Source: Opitutia bacterium (GTDB lineage Bacteria > Verrucomicrobiota > Verrucomicrobiia > Opitutales > Opitutaceae). From it: 45,747 nucleotides of DNA. A program made the position numbers and the translations under genes. The notes beneath the pieces are model-generated. The model saw only the letters and a list, made by a program, of their open reading frames with translations, searched no databases and was not told the DNA's origin. Where the stretch lies: positions 1-45,747 of the forward strand of contig CANJIU010000083.1 of assembly GCA_947474365.1 (NCBI GenBank). Reading direction: 5' to 3'. Positions 17,375 through 25,036 of this stretch are shown here, piece by piece. Position 1 is the stretch's first letter. Every line of letters begins with the position of its first letter.

Positions 17375-19534
17375 TCAAAACGAACGTGCGACCTTGAACT
17401 TGATCAGGCGCTCGGGACCGGCCCAGAAAATATTTCGGTTCACCCCGCGCTTGAGATACCACTTGTCAGTGAGATTAGAGCCGTTGAGGCTGAAGCGGTA
17501 GCCCTTCCACGCATACTGCACAAATCCGTCGAAGGTTCCGGCCGCGGCGAAGAAGATCTGGTTCGTCGCGTCACCGGGCGCCCGGCCCTGCCAATTCCAG
17601 CCGCCACCGACGGTCACGCCCTTGAGGACACCAGCGGGAAACTTGTAGCGCGTCCAAGCGGCGGCGGTTTTTTCCGGCGTGTTGCGGGGCAGCAGGTGGG
17701 TCGGCAGCGTGATGGACATCGTCGCTCCAGAGAGCGTGAGATCCCAACCCGGCAGCACATTGAGATTGAGATCGGCTTCAACCCCCTTGGTCACTTGTCG
17801 ATCCTGCTGCACGCGATAGCCGGCGCTGGCGCGGACCGGATCGGGATCGAGCCCGAGGATCTGCTTCAGCTGGAGATCGAAATACGACACCGTGCCGGAA
17901 ATACGGCCTTCGCGGAGGGAGGATTTCACGCCGACTTCGTTCACGACGCCGGTCGAAGGCACGAACGTCGTACCGTCGGGGTTGGAGCCAAAGTTGGCGT
18001 TGAAAGTCTGCGCGTAGTTGTAGAAGACCGAGAAGTCCTTGGCCGGTTTCGCCACGGCACCGAACTTATAGGTCCAGTTTTCTCCTTGGTTGCGCGCGCC
18101 CTGGCGGTTGGTGAGCAGGTTATCGGTGTGCGAAGCGTAGCGGTCGAAGCGGGTGCCGGCGATGAGTTGAAGTTTGTCGCCAAAAAACTTCGCATGGTCC
18201 TGGAACGACGCGTTGGTATTCGATCCCGCGCCGAGGGTTTTCGCCGTCGTGCGGGGATTGACGAGTCCGGTAAACGTGTAGACGGGATTGTAGAGATCGA
18301 GCGCAGGCGGGTTGTCGGCACTTATCGTCGCGGTGTCGTTGTCGGAACTGTAGTGCTGGCCGATCACGAGGAACTTGTGGTCGGAGGGCCCGACATGAAA
18401 ATTGTAGACGGAGTCAAGGCCGACGGTGTAGTCCGTGTCGTAGTTGTAAATGGAACGTGCGGTTCGACCCATGAGGCGATTGTTCGCCTGCATCCCGGCG
18501 GGCAGAATCTCGGTCACATCGTGGCGCCAGTGGTTGTCGTAGGCGGCGAGGCGGATGGACCAGTCGGCCGTGATCGCCGTTTCGACCGCGGCGAAGACCG
18601 CCCGCTTGCTGTTGTCCGTGCGGGAGCGCGGATCGGAAAAGGTGAATTCGCGTGGCAGCAGACCAAAGGTCGTCGGGCCGTTGGCGACGAAGGGCTGGAG
18701 CTGCGCGTTGTCACCCCAATGCTTGAAGCCCTCCTCGCGCATGAATTCGCCGACGACCTTGACTTGCGTCGTTTTGTTCACCCGCCAGGTCATAGCCGGG
18801 TTTACATTCCACCGTTTGAACCACGAGAAACGCGTTTCGACGCCGTTGGACAAATCTTCGTCGCGATAGACGGCGACGAGGCGGTAGGCGAACCGATCGT
18901 TGAGCGGCGCGTTATAGTCGAACTCGGCCTTTTTCTGCGCGTGGTTGCCGAAGGTCAGCGCCGCCAGGCCGCCGGTTTTCCAACTCGGGCTCTTGCGCAC
19001 GCGGTTGAGCACGCCACCCGCCGCATGCGAGCCGTAGACGAGCGCCGACGGACCCTTCAGGACTTCGAGCCGCTCGAAAAGAAACGGATCCGCGCCCGCC
19101 TGACTCTGGGTCTGCGTGTCGGAGAAACCGTCCGTGTACTGGCCGCGCACGGTATAGCCGCGAATCATCACGCTATCGCCCACGTTGGATTCGATCGAGA
19201 CGCCGCTGACGTATTTCAACACGTCGTAGAGCTCACCCGCCACGGCGTCGCGGAGGAATTCCTGATTGATGACGGTGACGGCCTGCGGCGTGTCGATGAG
19301 CGCGGTGTTGGTGCGGGTGACGCCGATAGCGTTGGTGGTCGCGTAGCCGAGGTCCTTTTCACCCGAAACGGTGAACTCGCGCAGCTGAACAATTTCACCC
19401 GGGTTCGCGCCGGCCGCGGCCGGGGTCGACGGGGTCTGGGCGGACAGGATCACGGCGGCTTGGAGCAACCAAACGCCGGCGAAACGACATGGTGTGGACA
19501 AACAACTGGGCGGAAGGGATCGGGCGGAGTACAT
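17375..19534 (-). CDS. TonB-dependent receptor, siderophore-receptor type
   Basis: This 719-residue receptor differs in class from its neighbour. It has a signal peptide (about 17-33) and then a TonB-box-like and plug region (IVQLREFTVSGEKDLGY, DTPQAVTVINQEFL, VSGVSIESNVGDSVMIRGY, FERLEVLKGPSALVYG). It has no carboxypeptidase-like domain and is shorter, as in FhuA/FpvA-type receptors. The barrel ends KFKVARSF. The ATG at 19532-19534 puts the hydrophobic segment at the N-terminus. It is the first gene of the leftward operon, and its promoter region carries two operator-like palindromes. In Verrucomicrobiota this receptor type is also used for substrates other than iron chelates, and its operon position argues for that here. 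Confidence 0.9.
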   Translation of the reverse strand: MYSARSLPPSCLSTPCRFAGVWLLQAAVILSAQTPSTPAAAGANPGEIVQLREFTVSGEKDLGYATTNAIGVTRTNTALIDTPQAVTVINQEFLRDAVAGELYDVLKYVSGVSIESNVGDSVMIRGYTVRGQYTDGFSDTQTQSQAGADPFLFERLEVLKGPSALVYGSHAAGGVLNRVRKSPSWKTGGLAALTFGNHAQKKAEFDYNAPLNDRFAYRLVAVYRDEDLSNGVETRFSWFKRWNVNPAMTWRVNKTTQVKVVGEFMREEGFKHWGDNAQLQPFVANGPTTFGLLPREFTFSDPRSRTDNSKRAVFAAVETAITADWSIRLAAYDNHWRHDVTEILPAGMQANNRLMGRTARSIYNYDTDYTVGLDSVYNFHVGPSDHKFLVIGQHYSSDNDTATISADNPPALDLYNPVYTFTGLVNPRTTAKTLGAGSNTNASFQDHAKFFGDKLQLIAGTRFDRYASHTDNLLTNRQGARNQGENWTYKFGAVAKPAKDFSVFYNYAQTFNANFGSNPDGTTFVPSTGVVNEVGVKSSLREGRISGTVSYFDLQLKQILGLDPDPVRASAGYRVQQDRQVTKGVEADLNLNVLPGWDLTLSGATMSITLPTHLLPRNTPEKTAAAWTRYKFPAGVLKGVTVGGGWNWQGRAPGDATNQIFFAAAGTFDGFVQYAWKGYRFSLNGSNLTDKWYLKRGVNRNIFWAGPERLIKFKVARSF

Positions 19535-19614
19535 GGTGCGGAATAGAGTTGGGCGGAGCCAGAGCTCCCGGGGCGGTGAGGGGCGGCGCGGGCAGGTGAA
19601 GACAGCGGGTGCGT

Positions 19615-19626
19615 TAGGTATACCAG
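19615..19626. promoter_or_regulatory. Operator-like palindrome, site 1 (probable GntR/FCD site)
   Basis: TAGGTATACCAG has a perfect GGTATACC core and matches the ideal palindrome TTGGTATACCAA at 10 of 12 positions. It sits 81 bp before the first receptor gene, close to where that promoter's start region should be: a TTGACA hexamer on the minus strand lies at 19646-19651, though its spacing to any -10 is not ideal. FadR-subgroup GntR proteins bind GT-N-AC-type palindromes of this kind. Confidence 0.6.
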
Positions 19627-19682
19627 AATTTCCATGCGCTGGCGTTGTCAACGTATTTGACCGCTACCGGAACTTCCCCGCC

Positions 19683-19694
19683 TTGGCATACCAA
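19683..19694. promoter_or_regulatory. Operator-like palindrome, site 2 (probable GntR/FCD site)
   Basis: TTGGCATACCAA matches TTGGTATACCAA at 11 of 12 positions. Its centre is 68 bp from that of site 1, and it lies 60 bp before the start of the GntR gene. Two matching sites between a regulator and the divergent operon suggest coordinate repression and autoregulation. Confidence 0.65.
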
Positions 19695-19754
19695 ATCAAA
19701 CGCGCGGCCAACTCCGGCCTTTTCTTCGCGTCCCGCGTCCGTCTTGATGCCGCC

Positions 19755-20507
19755 ATGCCGAAACGCCGTCGGGTCTTCGAACCGAGCATCGATCGCACGC
19801 CCCCCAACCTGCAGAAGCTGGTGCGGCTGATCTTTTCCGAAGCATACCTGCCCGGAGACCGCCTCGTGGAGCGCGATCTTGCGACGAAGCTCGACCTGAG
19901 CCGCATCCCGGTGCGTGAAGGGCTGCAAAAACTTCTCTCCAAGGGCATCCTGTTGAAGGATGAGATCAACAACGGCCTGCGCCTGCGCGACTACGGCCCC
20001 GACGAGGTGACTCATCTGCAGGAGTACCGCGAAGCCATCGAGCTCGCGGCCGTGCGCGCCGCCTGCCACAACCGATCGGCGACGGATCTCGTGCAGCTCG
20101 ATCTGATTTGCGACGAAATGAAAAGCGAGGCGCCGAACGCACCGTCGGCCCGCTGGTTCGAACTGGACTGGCAATTCCACCAGACGATTGTCGAGGCGAG
20201 CGGCAATGAGAGATTCATCAACGATTTCGATTTGCTGATGCTCGAGTGCAACTACGTGTTCTACCGGTTGCCGGACACGATGATTCCCGCCAAGAGCAGC
20301 GAAAATCCGCTGATGTCGACGCACGTGTTCGGCGTGGTCGACGCACATCGCGAAATCGGAAAATTAATCGGCACCCGCGATACGAACGGAGTGATCGAGG
20401 CGATGCGGCGGCACCTCGCGGGGCTCAGCAACCGTGTCCACCGCGATGTGGTGAGGAGCCAGCTGGCGAAATCAGCCCGATCCAGCCGGGAACGGAATCC
20501 GCCGTAA
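19755..20507 (+). CDS. GntR family transcriptional regulator, FCD (FadR) subgroup
   Basis: The 250-residue product has an N-terminal winged helix-turn-helix (about 18-80; PGDRLVERDLATKLDLSR, then IPVREGLQKLLSKGILL). An all-helical FCD ligand domain follows, with likely metal/ligand residues D138, H142, H198 and H220 (DWQFH, DAHREI, RRHLAG). FCD regulators usually sense small carboxylic or sugar acids. The ATG at 19755 begins just before the DNA-binding domain; the longer frame upstream overlaps the divergent receptor and the operators, so it is not coding. Its position facing the five-gene operon, with two matching palindromes between, makes it the probable repressor of that operon. Its stop is 3 bp from the convergent EF-hand gene. 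Confidence 0.92.
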   Translation: MPKRRRVFEPSIDRTPPNLQKLVRLIFSEAYLPGDRLVERDLATKLDLSRIPVREGLQKLLSKGILLKDEINNGLRLRDYGPDEVTHLQEYREAIELAAVRAACHNRSATDLVQLDLICDEMKSEAPNAPSARWFELDWQFHQTIVEASGNERFINDFDLLMLECNYVFYRLPDTMIPAKSSENPLMSTHVFGVVDAHREIGKLIGTRDTNGVIEAMRRHLAGLSNRVHRDVVRSQLAKSARSSRERNPP

Positions 20508-20510
20508 TGG

Positions 20511-21317
20511 CTACTTCGCCGGGGCGACGGTGGCGGCACCGGTGAGGCTCGCCTGGCGGCGCCGCGCCAGTTCGGCCGCCACGGCGTCCATCCGGCGCTT
20601 CGCTTCCGGGGAACCGGGAGCAGGCGGCACCGTTTCCGCCAACAGGCCGGCAATCTTCTTCCGCGCCGCCGCCCATTCGAGGTCGTCCAGTTTGCCGTCC
20701 CCGTTGTCGTCGAATTTTTTCCGCACTGCTGGATTTCCCCCGATGGCCGCCCGCAGCACATTTTCGAGCGCCTCTCGTTCCATCTGCTCCCGGTTGACCG
20801 GTTCCGGCGGGCGCATCAGCCGGCCACGCAGGAATTCCTGCAGGGCGGGCCGCTCGTCCTCGTCGATCTTGCCGTTGCCGTTGCGATCGAAGCGTTTCAG
20901 GACCTCGGGACGGGTTTCCCCACCCGGACCCAGGCCGCGCTCCGCGGCAAATTTCTGCGCCGCCGCCCGTTCCTCGTCATCCAGCCGCCCGTCGCCATTC
21001 CGGTCGAACATCTCGAGCATGCGGCGGCGAAACGCCTCCGGGCCGGCCGGCGGACTCTCGTCCCGCGGCTGGGGAAGAAAACCATCCGGTTCCTGCTTCA
21101 TCGCCTCCTTCAATGCCGCCATCTCGGCCGCATCGAGGTTGCCATCGCCGTCTTTGTCGAAACGAACGACGAGCTCCTGCAGGCGCGGACCCATCGCAGC
21201 GGACGTAGGATCGGCCGGCGGTGGGCCGGCCTTGTCCTGGGCCGGTGCCGGCACCGCATGAAGCGCAAGGAATAGCGTTGCCGATGCAGACAGCGGGGTT
21301 AGACCGAGACGTTTCAT
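20511..21317 (-). CDS. Exported EF-hand protein with four calcium-binding loops
   Basis: The 268-residue product has a signal peptide (about 5-27, ending AVPAPAQ). Four canonical EF-hand loops follow at about 54-65 (DKDGDGNLDAAE), 105-116 (DRNGDGRLDDEE), 144-155 (DRNGNGKIDEDE) and 203-214 (DDNGDGKLDDLE). Each has Asp/Asn at positions 1, 3 and 5 and Glu at 12. The linkers are Pro- and Ala-rich. It probably binds calcium outside the cytoplasm; a partner is not evident. The ATG at 21315-21317 gives the signal peptide at the N-terminus. The gene is convergent with the GntR gene and divergent from the RelE-like gene. Confidence 0.88.
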   Translation of the reverse strand: MKRLGLTPLSASATLFLALHAVPAPAQDKAGPPPADPTSAAMGPRLQELVVRFDKDGDGNLDAAEMAALKEAMKQEPDGFLPQPRDESPPAGPEAFRRRMLEMFDRNGDGRLDDEERAAAQKFAAERGLGPGGETRPEVLKRFDRNGNGKIDEDERPALQEFLRGRLMRPPEPVNREQMEREALENVLRAAIGGNPAVRKKFDDNGDGKLDDLEWAAARKKIAGLLAETVPPAPGSPEAKRRMDAVAAELARRRQASLTGAATVAPAK

Positions 21318-21407
21318 GGTGCCAATGATTGAATACTCGGGGCGCAGAACGAACGCGGGCATGACGCGTGCCGGAAGGACCGGTTACGGACACGCGAAAG
21401 GGCGCAC

Positions 21408-21758
21408 ATGTATCAGGTGACTTTTTCGGAACAGGCCATGCGCGAGCTCAACAAGCTCGACAAGCTGACCCAGCTCGACGCCATCGATCCGATCACCAGT
21501 CTGAAATCGACCGACCTTGCCCATCCGCGCGAGCCTCTCGGGCAGTTTCGGCGCGGCCAGAAGTCGCTCTATCGGCTGCGCGCGGGGGACTTTCGCTTCT
21601 ACTTTGAGCAACACGGCGAGTCTCTTCACGTCGACTACATCCTGCACCGCAACTCGCTCGAGGATTTTCTTCTCCGCAACAAGCTTCCCGTCTCGGAACA
21701 GCAATTGGTGGAACAGGACTCCAAGTTCTGGAAGTACCTGGAAAGCCTGACCAAATGA
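21408..21758 (+). CDS. Orphan RelE/ParE-fold protein
   Basis: The 116-residue product has the RelE/ParE pattern: an N-terminal strand and basic helix (YQVTFSEQAMRELNKLDKL), then REPLGQFRRG, then the diagnostic strands KSLYRLRAGDFRFYF and LHVDYILHRNSLEDF. A family toxin would cut or block mRNA on the ribosome. Here there is no antitoxin gene on either side. The C-terminus is longer than in a typical RelE (about 30 extra residues). Its stop overlaps the start of pssA (ATGA, 21755-21758). A good AAAGGG ribosome-binding site lies before the ATG. It may be a domesticated family member with a housekeeping or regulatory role. Confidence 0.8.
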   Translation: MYQVTFSEQAMRELNKLDKLTQLDAIDPITSLKSTDLAHPREPLGQFRRGQKSLYRLRAGDFRFYFEQHGESLHVDYILHRNSLEDFLLRNKLPVSEQQLVEQDSKFWKYLESLTK

Positions 21759-22696
21759 TCCCGCGCCGGCGCAGACATGGTTCGGAGTCACCTCCGTCAA
21801 AGGCCTCCACGGCCGAGGAAATGGCGTCGCGCGAGAATCCCTACAACGTCGCCCAGGCCAGTCGCATCTACTTCCTGCCGAACCTAATGACGGCGGGAAA
21901 CCTCTTTTGCGGGTTCCTCGCGATCGTCCAGTGCATCCAAGCGCGCCTGGCGGAAACCTCTCTCACCAGCTTGTACGAAGGTTATACCAACGCGGAGCAC
22001 TACAAGTTCGCGGTCTGGCTGATCTTCGGGGCGGCCGGATTCGACATGCTCGATGGCCGGCTGGCCCGCATGGGCGGGCGGGAATCGCTCTTTGGTGCCG
22101 AATTCGATTCCCTGGCGGACGTCATCTCGTTCGGCATGGCGCCGGCCCTGCTGATGTTCTACCTGATCATCTCGCCCACCCAGGCGCAGGAGTACCAGTG
22201 GTTCCGCAACATCGGGTGGTTCATTGGATTTATCTATCTCCTTTGTGCCGCCATGCGGCTTGCCCGGTTCAACGTCATCACGAATCCCCTGCTTCGGCCC
22301 GGCTTGAAGGAATCGAACCGTGACTTTGTCGGTCTGCCCGTACCCGCAGCGGCCCTGACGGTGGCCGCCACTGTCCTTTTCCTTCTGAAACTCGGGGAAA
22401 TGGACCGTTCGCTCAAGTCGTGGGCACTCGCCCTGCCGCCTCTGATGCTGCTCGTGGCGTTCCTGATGATGAGCACCGTGCGTTACCCGAGTGGCAAGGG
22501 CGTCGGCATGCAGACCCAAACCCGCCTGCGACCGTTCGTCTTCCTGCTCGTGGTGATTGGGTTTGTCATCACCTACAAGGAAATCGCCGTGCTGGTGATC
22601 TGCCTGAGCTACATTTTCTTCGGACTTTTCCGCTACGTGCGCCGCGGCCGGCCCGGAGTCGAACCCAAGGAACCCGCTTTGCCGTCACGCGAATAG
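21755..22696 (+). CDS. pssA: CDP-diacylglycerol-serine O-phosphatidyltransferase
   Basis: This 313-residue integral membrane enzyme transfers the phosphatidyl group from CDP-diacylglycerol to L-serine, the first committed step to phosphatidylethanolamine. The CDP-alcohol phosphatidyltransferase signature is complete: DMLDGRLAR, then G114, D118 and D122 (D97, D100, G101, A104, R105). About seven to eight hydrophobic segments are visible, for example at 41-60, 85-97, 151-166, 200-215, 230-245 and 255-290. The overlap with the RelE-like gene suggests translation from 21755; an in-frame ATG at 21821 is an alternative, because residues 1-23 are polar and poorly conserved in type. Confidence 0.93.
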   Translation: MIPRRRRHGSESPPSKASTAEEMASRENPYNVAQASRIYFLPNLMTAGNLFCGFLAIVQCIQARLAETSLTSLYEGYTNAEHYKFAVWLIFGAAGFDMLDGRLARMGGRESLFGAEFDSLADVISFGMAPALLMFYLIISPTQAQEYQWFRNIGWFIGFIYLLCAAMRLARFNVITNPLLRPGLKESNRDFVGLPVPAAALTVAATVLFLLKLGEMDRSLKSWALALPPLMLLVAFLMMSTVRYPSGKGVGMQTQTRLRPFVFLLVVIGFVITYKEIAVLVICLSYIFFGLFRYVRRGRPGVEPKEPALPSRE

Positions 22697-22834
22697 GATG
22701 TGAAGAACCTGCGCGGCCTTTCCGAGCAACCCAAGGCCTGCGAATAACCCCTGGTTTTCTCGCACCTTGCCAGAAGATCTTCACCGACCTGCGCGTCCCA
22801 TTCACCGAGGAGAAAGTGCCGTTTGTTGGGTTTG

Positions 22835-22863
22835 TTCGCAGAACATATGAATACTGATATAAT
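22835..22863 (+). promoter_or_regulatory. Probable dnaN promoter
   Basis: A perfect TATAAT (22858-22863) lies 17 bp after TTCGCA (22835-22840, four of six matches to the -35 consensus), in the only AT-rich stretch of this neighbourhood and 66 bp before the dnaN start. A short palindrome, TGTTC-GCA-GAACA (22833-22845), overlaps the -35 box. Confidence 0.6.
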
Positions 22864-22928
22864 TCCTTATTGAACCTGTATTCGTTTAGCCTTTGTTAGC
22901 TTCTCCCGACTTCATCGAGTCGCCCCGC

Positions 22929-24053
22929 ATGAAATTCAAAATCAACCGCGATCATTTCGCCAACGGTCTCGCCCAAGTTCTCAACGTGGTCGGCTCCAAG
23001 GCCACCATGCCCATCTTGAGCAACGTGCTGATCGAGGCGGAGAAGGATCAAGTTTCCCTGACGACGACGAATCTCGATTTGGGCATTCGCTGCAAAATCA
23101 AGGCCGAGGTGAAGGAAACCGGGTCCGTCACCCTCCCGGTCAAACGGTTGGCCGGAATTGTCCGGGAATTGCCCAACGTCGACGTGACGTTCGACGCCTC
23201 ACCCAATCATCAGGTCAAACTCACGTCCGGCGGTTCCACGTTTCGGATCATGGGCATCGGCAAGGAGGAATTCCCCCCGTTGCCTGAGTTCGGCGAAGAG
23301 AAGGCCTACAGCCTCGAACAGGGCGAACTCGTCGCGATGCTCAAGAGTGTCGCCTATGCTCAGTCCACCGATGAGACGCGTTACATCCTCAACGGCGTCT
23401 ATTTCAACTTCAAGGACGGCAAGCTTTCGCTCGTCGCCACAGATGGCCGCCGTCTTGCGCTCATGGCCAAGGACATGGACGTGCCGCCGGAAAGCGCTGG
23501 CGCGATCATCCTGCCGGCCAAGACCGTCGGCGAACTTACGCGGCTCCTCGACAAGGGCGAGAAGGTGAAGATCAATTTCAACGACCGGCGCGCGGCGTTC
23601 CAGATTGCGACCGACAAGGACACGAGCGGTTTGATCGATCACGTTTATCTCTATTCGAAGGTGGTCGAGGGAAATTATCCCAATTACCACCAGGTTATTC
23701 CCAAGGAGACGCACCAGCGGATCAAGCTGGAGCGCGAGCTGTTTCTCCAATGCGTGCACCGCGCCGCGCTGGTGTGCTCTGAGAAGGCCAACTCGGTCAA
23801 AATCAAGCTCACGAGCAACCTGCTCGAACTCACGGCGCAGAGTCCCGATTTCGGCGAGGCACACGAGTCAATGGCCATCGGCTACAGCGGTCCCGATCTC
23901 CAGGTCGCTTTCAATCCCGCCTTCCTGATGGATCCGCTGAAGGCGTTGTCGAAGGACGAGGTGTTCTTCGAGGTGAAGGACGAGGTCAGTCCCGGCGTGT
24001 TCAAGACGCTCGAAAACTTCGTCTGCGTCATCATGCCGGTCCGGCTAAGCTAA
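22929..24053 (+). CDS. dnaN: DNA polymerase III sliding clamp, beta subunit
   Basis: The 374-residue product is a full-length beta clamp with three repeated clamp domains (about 1-120, 128-250, 252-374). Landmarks include MKFKINRDHFANGLAQV at the start, ATDGRRLALMAKD near residue 180 and the C-terminal VCVIMPVRLS, matching the usual MPMRL-type end. It holds the replicative polymerase on DNA. I take the ATG at 22929; a TTG 36 bp upstream adds residues not found in the family. The gene is not beside dnaA or recF here; pssA lies upstream. Confidence 0.97.
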   Translation: MKFKINRDHFANGLAQVLNVVGSKATMPILSNVLIEAEKDQVSLTTTNLDLGIRCKIKAEVKETGSVTLPVKRLAGIVRELPNVDVTFDASPNHQVKLTSGGSTFRIMGIGKEEFPPLPEFGEEKAYSLEQGELVAMLKSVAYAQSTDETRYILNGVYFNFKDGKLSLVATDGRRLALMAKDMDVPPESAGAIILPAKTVGELTRLLDKGEKVKINFNDRRAAFQIATDKDTSGLIDHVYLYSKVVEGNYPNYHQVIPKETHQRIKLERELFLQCVHRAALVCSEKANSVKIKLTSNLLELTAQSPDFGEAHESMAIGYSGPDLQVAFNPAFLMDPLKALSKDEVFFEVKDEVSPGVFKTLENFVCVIMPVRLS

Positions 24054-24123
24054 CGGGTCACAGGCGGAACGCCGCCCGGCACCTGTAGTAGATTTCCGAA
24101 CACCACAAGCCGCGTCTCTCCCC

Positions 24124-25017
24124 TTGGAAACCGCCGCCTTGCAGACCTATTATCTCATTTTGGCCGCGATGCTGGTGTCGCTCGTGCTCATGCAGGTGAA
24201 CCTGCACATGGGATCGCCGCTGCTCTCGATCGCCCACCGCTGGTTGCGCTGGTTTGTTTTCTCGATCGGCGCAGCGCAGTTTTCAATCGAGTTCGAGATC
24301 ATCGACCGTCCGTTCTGGGCGCTGGCGGTAGTGTACTTCATCGTCTGGTTCCTCGGCGAGACGCTCTACAACTGGCTCGCAATCACGGCGCACAGCCTCA
24401 GTCCGTTGCCGCTCTTCCCCCGCTACTCGGTCAACAGCTCAGGCGAGGAGTGGCCGGTGCAGCCGCGGCTCATGAAAATCCGTGAATGGCTGCGCGGGCA
24501 GGGTTTCCGGCAAGTGCAGGCGCTCAAGGCCGAGATCGCCCCCGGGGTGTTCCTGCGTGTTTCTGTCTATCAGGATTCGCAGGCGACGATACGGGTGCAG
24601 GCGACGTTCATCCCGCAGGCCAACGGCGCCATCTCCGTGTGTTACGGCGTCACTTCGGTGGTGGCCGATGGCAGCCGCTACCTGACCGACAACCTCTACA
24701 TTCCGTTTGCCGGTTTTTATCCGGAAAACTGGCTGGTCGAACGCGGCCCGTGGCGCCGCTCTCTACCGCGGTTGCTGGCGCGGCATCGCGCACGGCTCGT
24801 GAAGTCGGGTGCGGTGGCCGTGCCCTTCACGACGGAACCGCTGACCGATCTCAATGCGGTCCAGCACGAGCTCGATCAACTCAACACCGAGCTGGGTTTT
24901 CTGCATCCGCACGCGGAACGGGACGATCTCGGCAAGTTCACCCACGAGGGCCGCTACCGGGTGTGGAAGGAAATCTGGATGCTGAACTACCTCGGGCGCG
25001 CGGCGCGGTATCAGTAG
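24124..25017 (+). CDS. Conserved-looking membrane protein of unknown function
   Basis: The 297-residue product has three likely transmembrane helices near the N-terminus (about 10-30, 42-60 and 63-88) and a soluble C-terminal region of about 200 residues with no domain I recognise. The C-terminus is strand-rich in the middle (VFLRVSVYQDSQATIRVQATF, in two pieces) and ends in a charged helical part. The frame opens with a TTG at 24124; in-frame ATG codons at 24169 and later would cut into the first helix, so I keep TTG with doubt. It follows dnaN by 70 bp on the same strand and may be co-transcribed. Confidence 0.7.
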   Translation: METAALQTYYLILAAMLVSLVLMQVNLHMGSPLLSIAHRWLRWFVFSIGAAQFSIEFEIIDRPFWALAVVYFIVWFLGETLYNWLAITAHSLSPLPLFPRYSVNSSGEEWPVQPRLMKIREWLRGQGFRQVQALKAEIAPGVFLRVSVYQDSQATIRVQATFIPQANGAISVCYGVTSVVADGSRYLTDNLYIPFAGFYPENWLVERGPWRRSLPRLLARHRARLVKSGAVAVPFTTEPLTDLNAVQHELDQLNTELGFLHPHAERDDLGKFTHEGRYRVWKEIWMLNYLGRAARYQ

Positions 25018-25036
25018 GTTTTTCCGGCTGGAAACG

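Noticed and set aside
13602..17501. 1299-codon open frame on the plus strand opposite the receptor gene, with similar long ones at 5348-7195, 17696-19546 and 33880-36672
   Set aside because: They mirror real minus-strand genes. Their translations are Arg/Val/Gly-rich without domains, and high GC makes long antisense frames common.
24063..24076. Short hairpin GGCGG-AACG-CCGCC after dnaN
   Set aside because: The stem is only 5 bp and no T-run follows, so a terminator call is not supported.
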